A DNA stretch of 64,000 nt from Bacillus swezeyi. GTDB lineage: Bacteria; Bacillota; Bacilli; Bacillales; Bacillaceae. Position 1 is the stretch's first letter. Each line of letters begins with the position of its first letter. The stretch spans positions 310,001 through 374,000 of the forward strand of contig NZ_MRBK01000004.1 of assembly GCF_001969815.1 (NCBI RefSeq). The letters run 5' to 3'. Shown in pieces: positions 63,030 to 64,000 of this stretch. Below the pieces are notes generated by a model. It worked only from the letters and a program-made list of their open reading frames with translations, had not been told where the DNA came from and did not search any database. The position numbers and the translations under genes were made by a program.

Positions 63030-64000
63030 CTATTCCGCTTCTTTTTTATTAACCTCTTGAATCAAGTCGACAAATTCAGAGTCTTCAACTTCATAAATAT
63101 GTCCAGGATCAGTAATACCAGAACCTTCCACTTCGAACTCTGGCTTTTCATCAATGAGATCGCCTAATATGTCACCGTATTGACTTTCGACTGAAACGAT
63201 ATCATCGCTGCTTATTTTATGTTTTCCGCTTGCGGTATAGTAAGGGGAAAAACTCACAGTTTCCTCTGTTCTGTATCCCGCCGCAGCGGTAATGTCCATT
63301 TTCTGAAGCTTTTGATAGATCTCAGAATTGGCAGATTTTAAATGATTAATATCCTCATTCATCGCCTCATTGTCCATATCTGTATAAGCATTACTGTAGT
63401 CCTTTCCATCATCATTGTTTCTGTTCTCTTCATTAAAATCTAAATAATCACTCGTGTTCGTAGTATCCCTTCCAGCCGCTTTGTCAGCAAGCCAGCGATG
63501 TTTGTTAGCCTGTGAGCCTAGAATATTTGTATCATATGGGGTTCCAATCGTTGTGATGCTTCGAACATGGTCAGGGTAATCCATCGCAAATTGCAGCGAT
63601 CTTCTCCCGCCGTAGCTGTGGCCGAACATATCGACCTTTGTCTCCTCATTCATCAGCCCCATCTCATTGAGCTTTTCTGCTAAGTCATCACTTGTTGCTT
63701 GCCGATGCTCATTTGGTTCATTTGTGTCATAAACAATATGGAGACGACCGTTTGTGTTAAAGTATTCAAGATCTTTTATCTCTTCATAGGTTCCCTTTGT
63801 ATACCTTTTTCCATATTTATCAATATAATAATATTCATAAACATATTCGTCTTTTTCATTTTTTGAAATACGGACGATAAGATCTCCTTTTTGCGCAGCT
63901 TTTTTAACACTTTTATAAAAACCATTTCCACTATCCTCAATCCCATGCACATAAACAGAAACATTCTTATAATCAGAAAAATCGCCTTTTACATGATTAA
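63030..64000 (-). CDS. Alpha/beta-hydrolase (lipase-like) protein, N-terminus beyond the window
   Basis: At least 323 codons, open to the right edge, so partial. The frame reads VYVHGIEDSG... (oxyanion-hole HG motif). The nucleophile elbow is GHSYGG in VDMFGHSYGGRRSLQF, followed by ITTIGTPYDTNILGS. A candidate acid and His (DPGHIYEVEDSEF) lie near the C-terminus. This is the pattern of secreted lipases/esterases. The missing N-terminal part could carry a targeting domain. Followed closely by lipoprotein genes; see the findings for a toxin-immunity hypothesis. Confidence 0.8.
   Translation of the reverse strand, partial: NHVKGDFSDYKNVSVYVHGIEDSGNGFYKSVKKAAQKGDLIVRISKNEKDEYVYEYYYIDKYGKRYTKGTYEEIKDLEYFNTNGRLHIVYDTNEPNEHRQATSDDLAEKLNEMGLMNEETKVDMFGHSYGGRRSLQFAMDYPDHVRSITTIGTPYDTNILGSQANKHRWLADKAAGRDTTNTSDYLDFNEENRNNDDGKDYSNAYTDMDNEAMNEDINHLKSANSEIYQKLQKMDITAAAGYRTEETVSFSPYYTASGKHKISSDDIVSVESQYGDILGDLIDEKPEFEVEGSGITDPGHIYEVEDSEFVDLIQEVNKKEAE

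Overview
The window looks like chromosomal DNA of the Bacillus licheniformis / B. paralicheniformis group. Codon use and protein sequences are B. subtilis-group. Several genes match named B. subtilis loci (yxkH, cimH/yxkJ, yxkD, pepT, yxjG/H, ykcB, ykcC). The argR-arcABDC-arcR arginine deiminase locus is a known B. licheniformis trait. I saw no rRNA, tRNA, CRISPR array, transposase or phage gene.

Layout. 1-9.6 kb: tail of an unknown gene, lipoprotein deacetylase yxkH, a MocR regulator divergent from a flavin-binding oxidase-like gene, a lone BcsA-like glycosyltransferase with PilZ-like domains, the citrate/malate transporter cimH, a secreted phosphodiesterase and an Excalibur-domain protein. 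8.9-18.7 kb: two type VII secretion (LXG/WXG) effector loci around an LTA-synthase-family gene. One encodes an LXG protein with a colicin-E3/Ntox-like RNase C-terminus. The other encodes a glycine-rich, potentially membrane-active effector, a possible chaperone and two tandem DUF5381-like membrane proteins. 19-26.4 kb: yxkD under a ykcC-type (guanidine-I) riboswitch, then argR-arcABDC-arcR with a perfect Fnr/ArcR-type box upstream of arcA.

26.5-39.2 kb is the highlight: a complete mersacidin-type class II lanthipeptide cluster (mrsT, M, D, R1, E, G, F, A, R2, K2). The mature peptide differs from mersacidin at two positions, Phe3 to Trp and Leu14 to Val. The cluster makes the precursor (MrsA), dehydrates and cyclises it (MrsM), oxidatively decarboxylates the C-terminal Cys (MrsD), cleaves and exports it (MrsT), protects the host (MrsFEG) and regulates production (R1, R2K2). 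MrsA lies between mrsF and mrsR2 rather than next to mrsR1. The old mrsA position holds small unexplained open frames.

39.2-52.4 kb: a hairpin/tandem-repeat intergenic element, a GH1 + PTS EIIC beta-glucoside operon, a small membrane protein, pepT, and a large sucrose/fructo-oligosaccharide operon (ABC importer without ATPase, CscB-like symporter, GH32 hydrolase, decayed fructokinase). That operon has a divergent LacI-family repressor with clear operators. 52.5-60.6 kb: a chorismate-lyase-like protein, a secreted RsiV-like protein, a HEAT-like protein, SAM-riboswitch-controlled yxjG, and ykcB-ykcC-galE, where the GalE catalytic Tyr is replaced by His. 60.6-64 kb: two paralogous lipoproteins (one broken by a nonsense codon) downstream of an alpha/beta hydrolase cut by the right edge. 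This may be a lipase effector with immunity lipoproteins.
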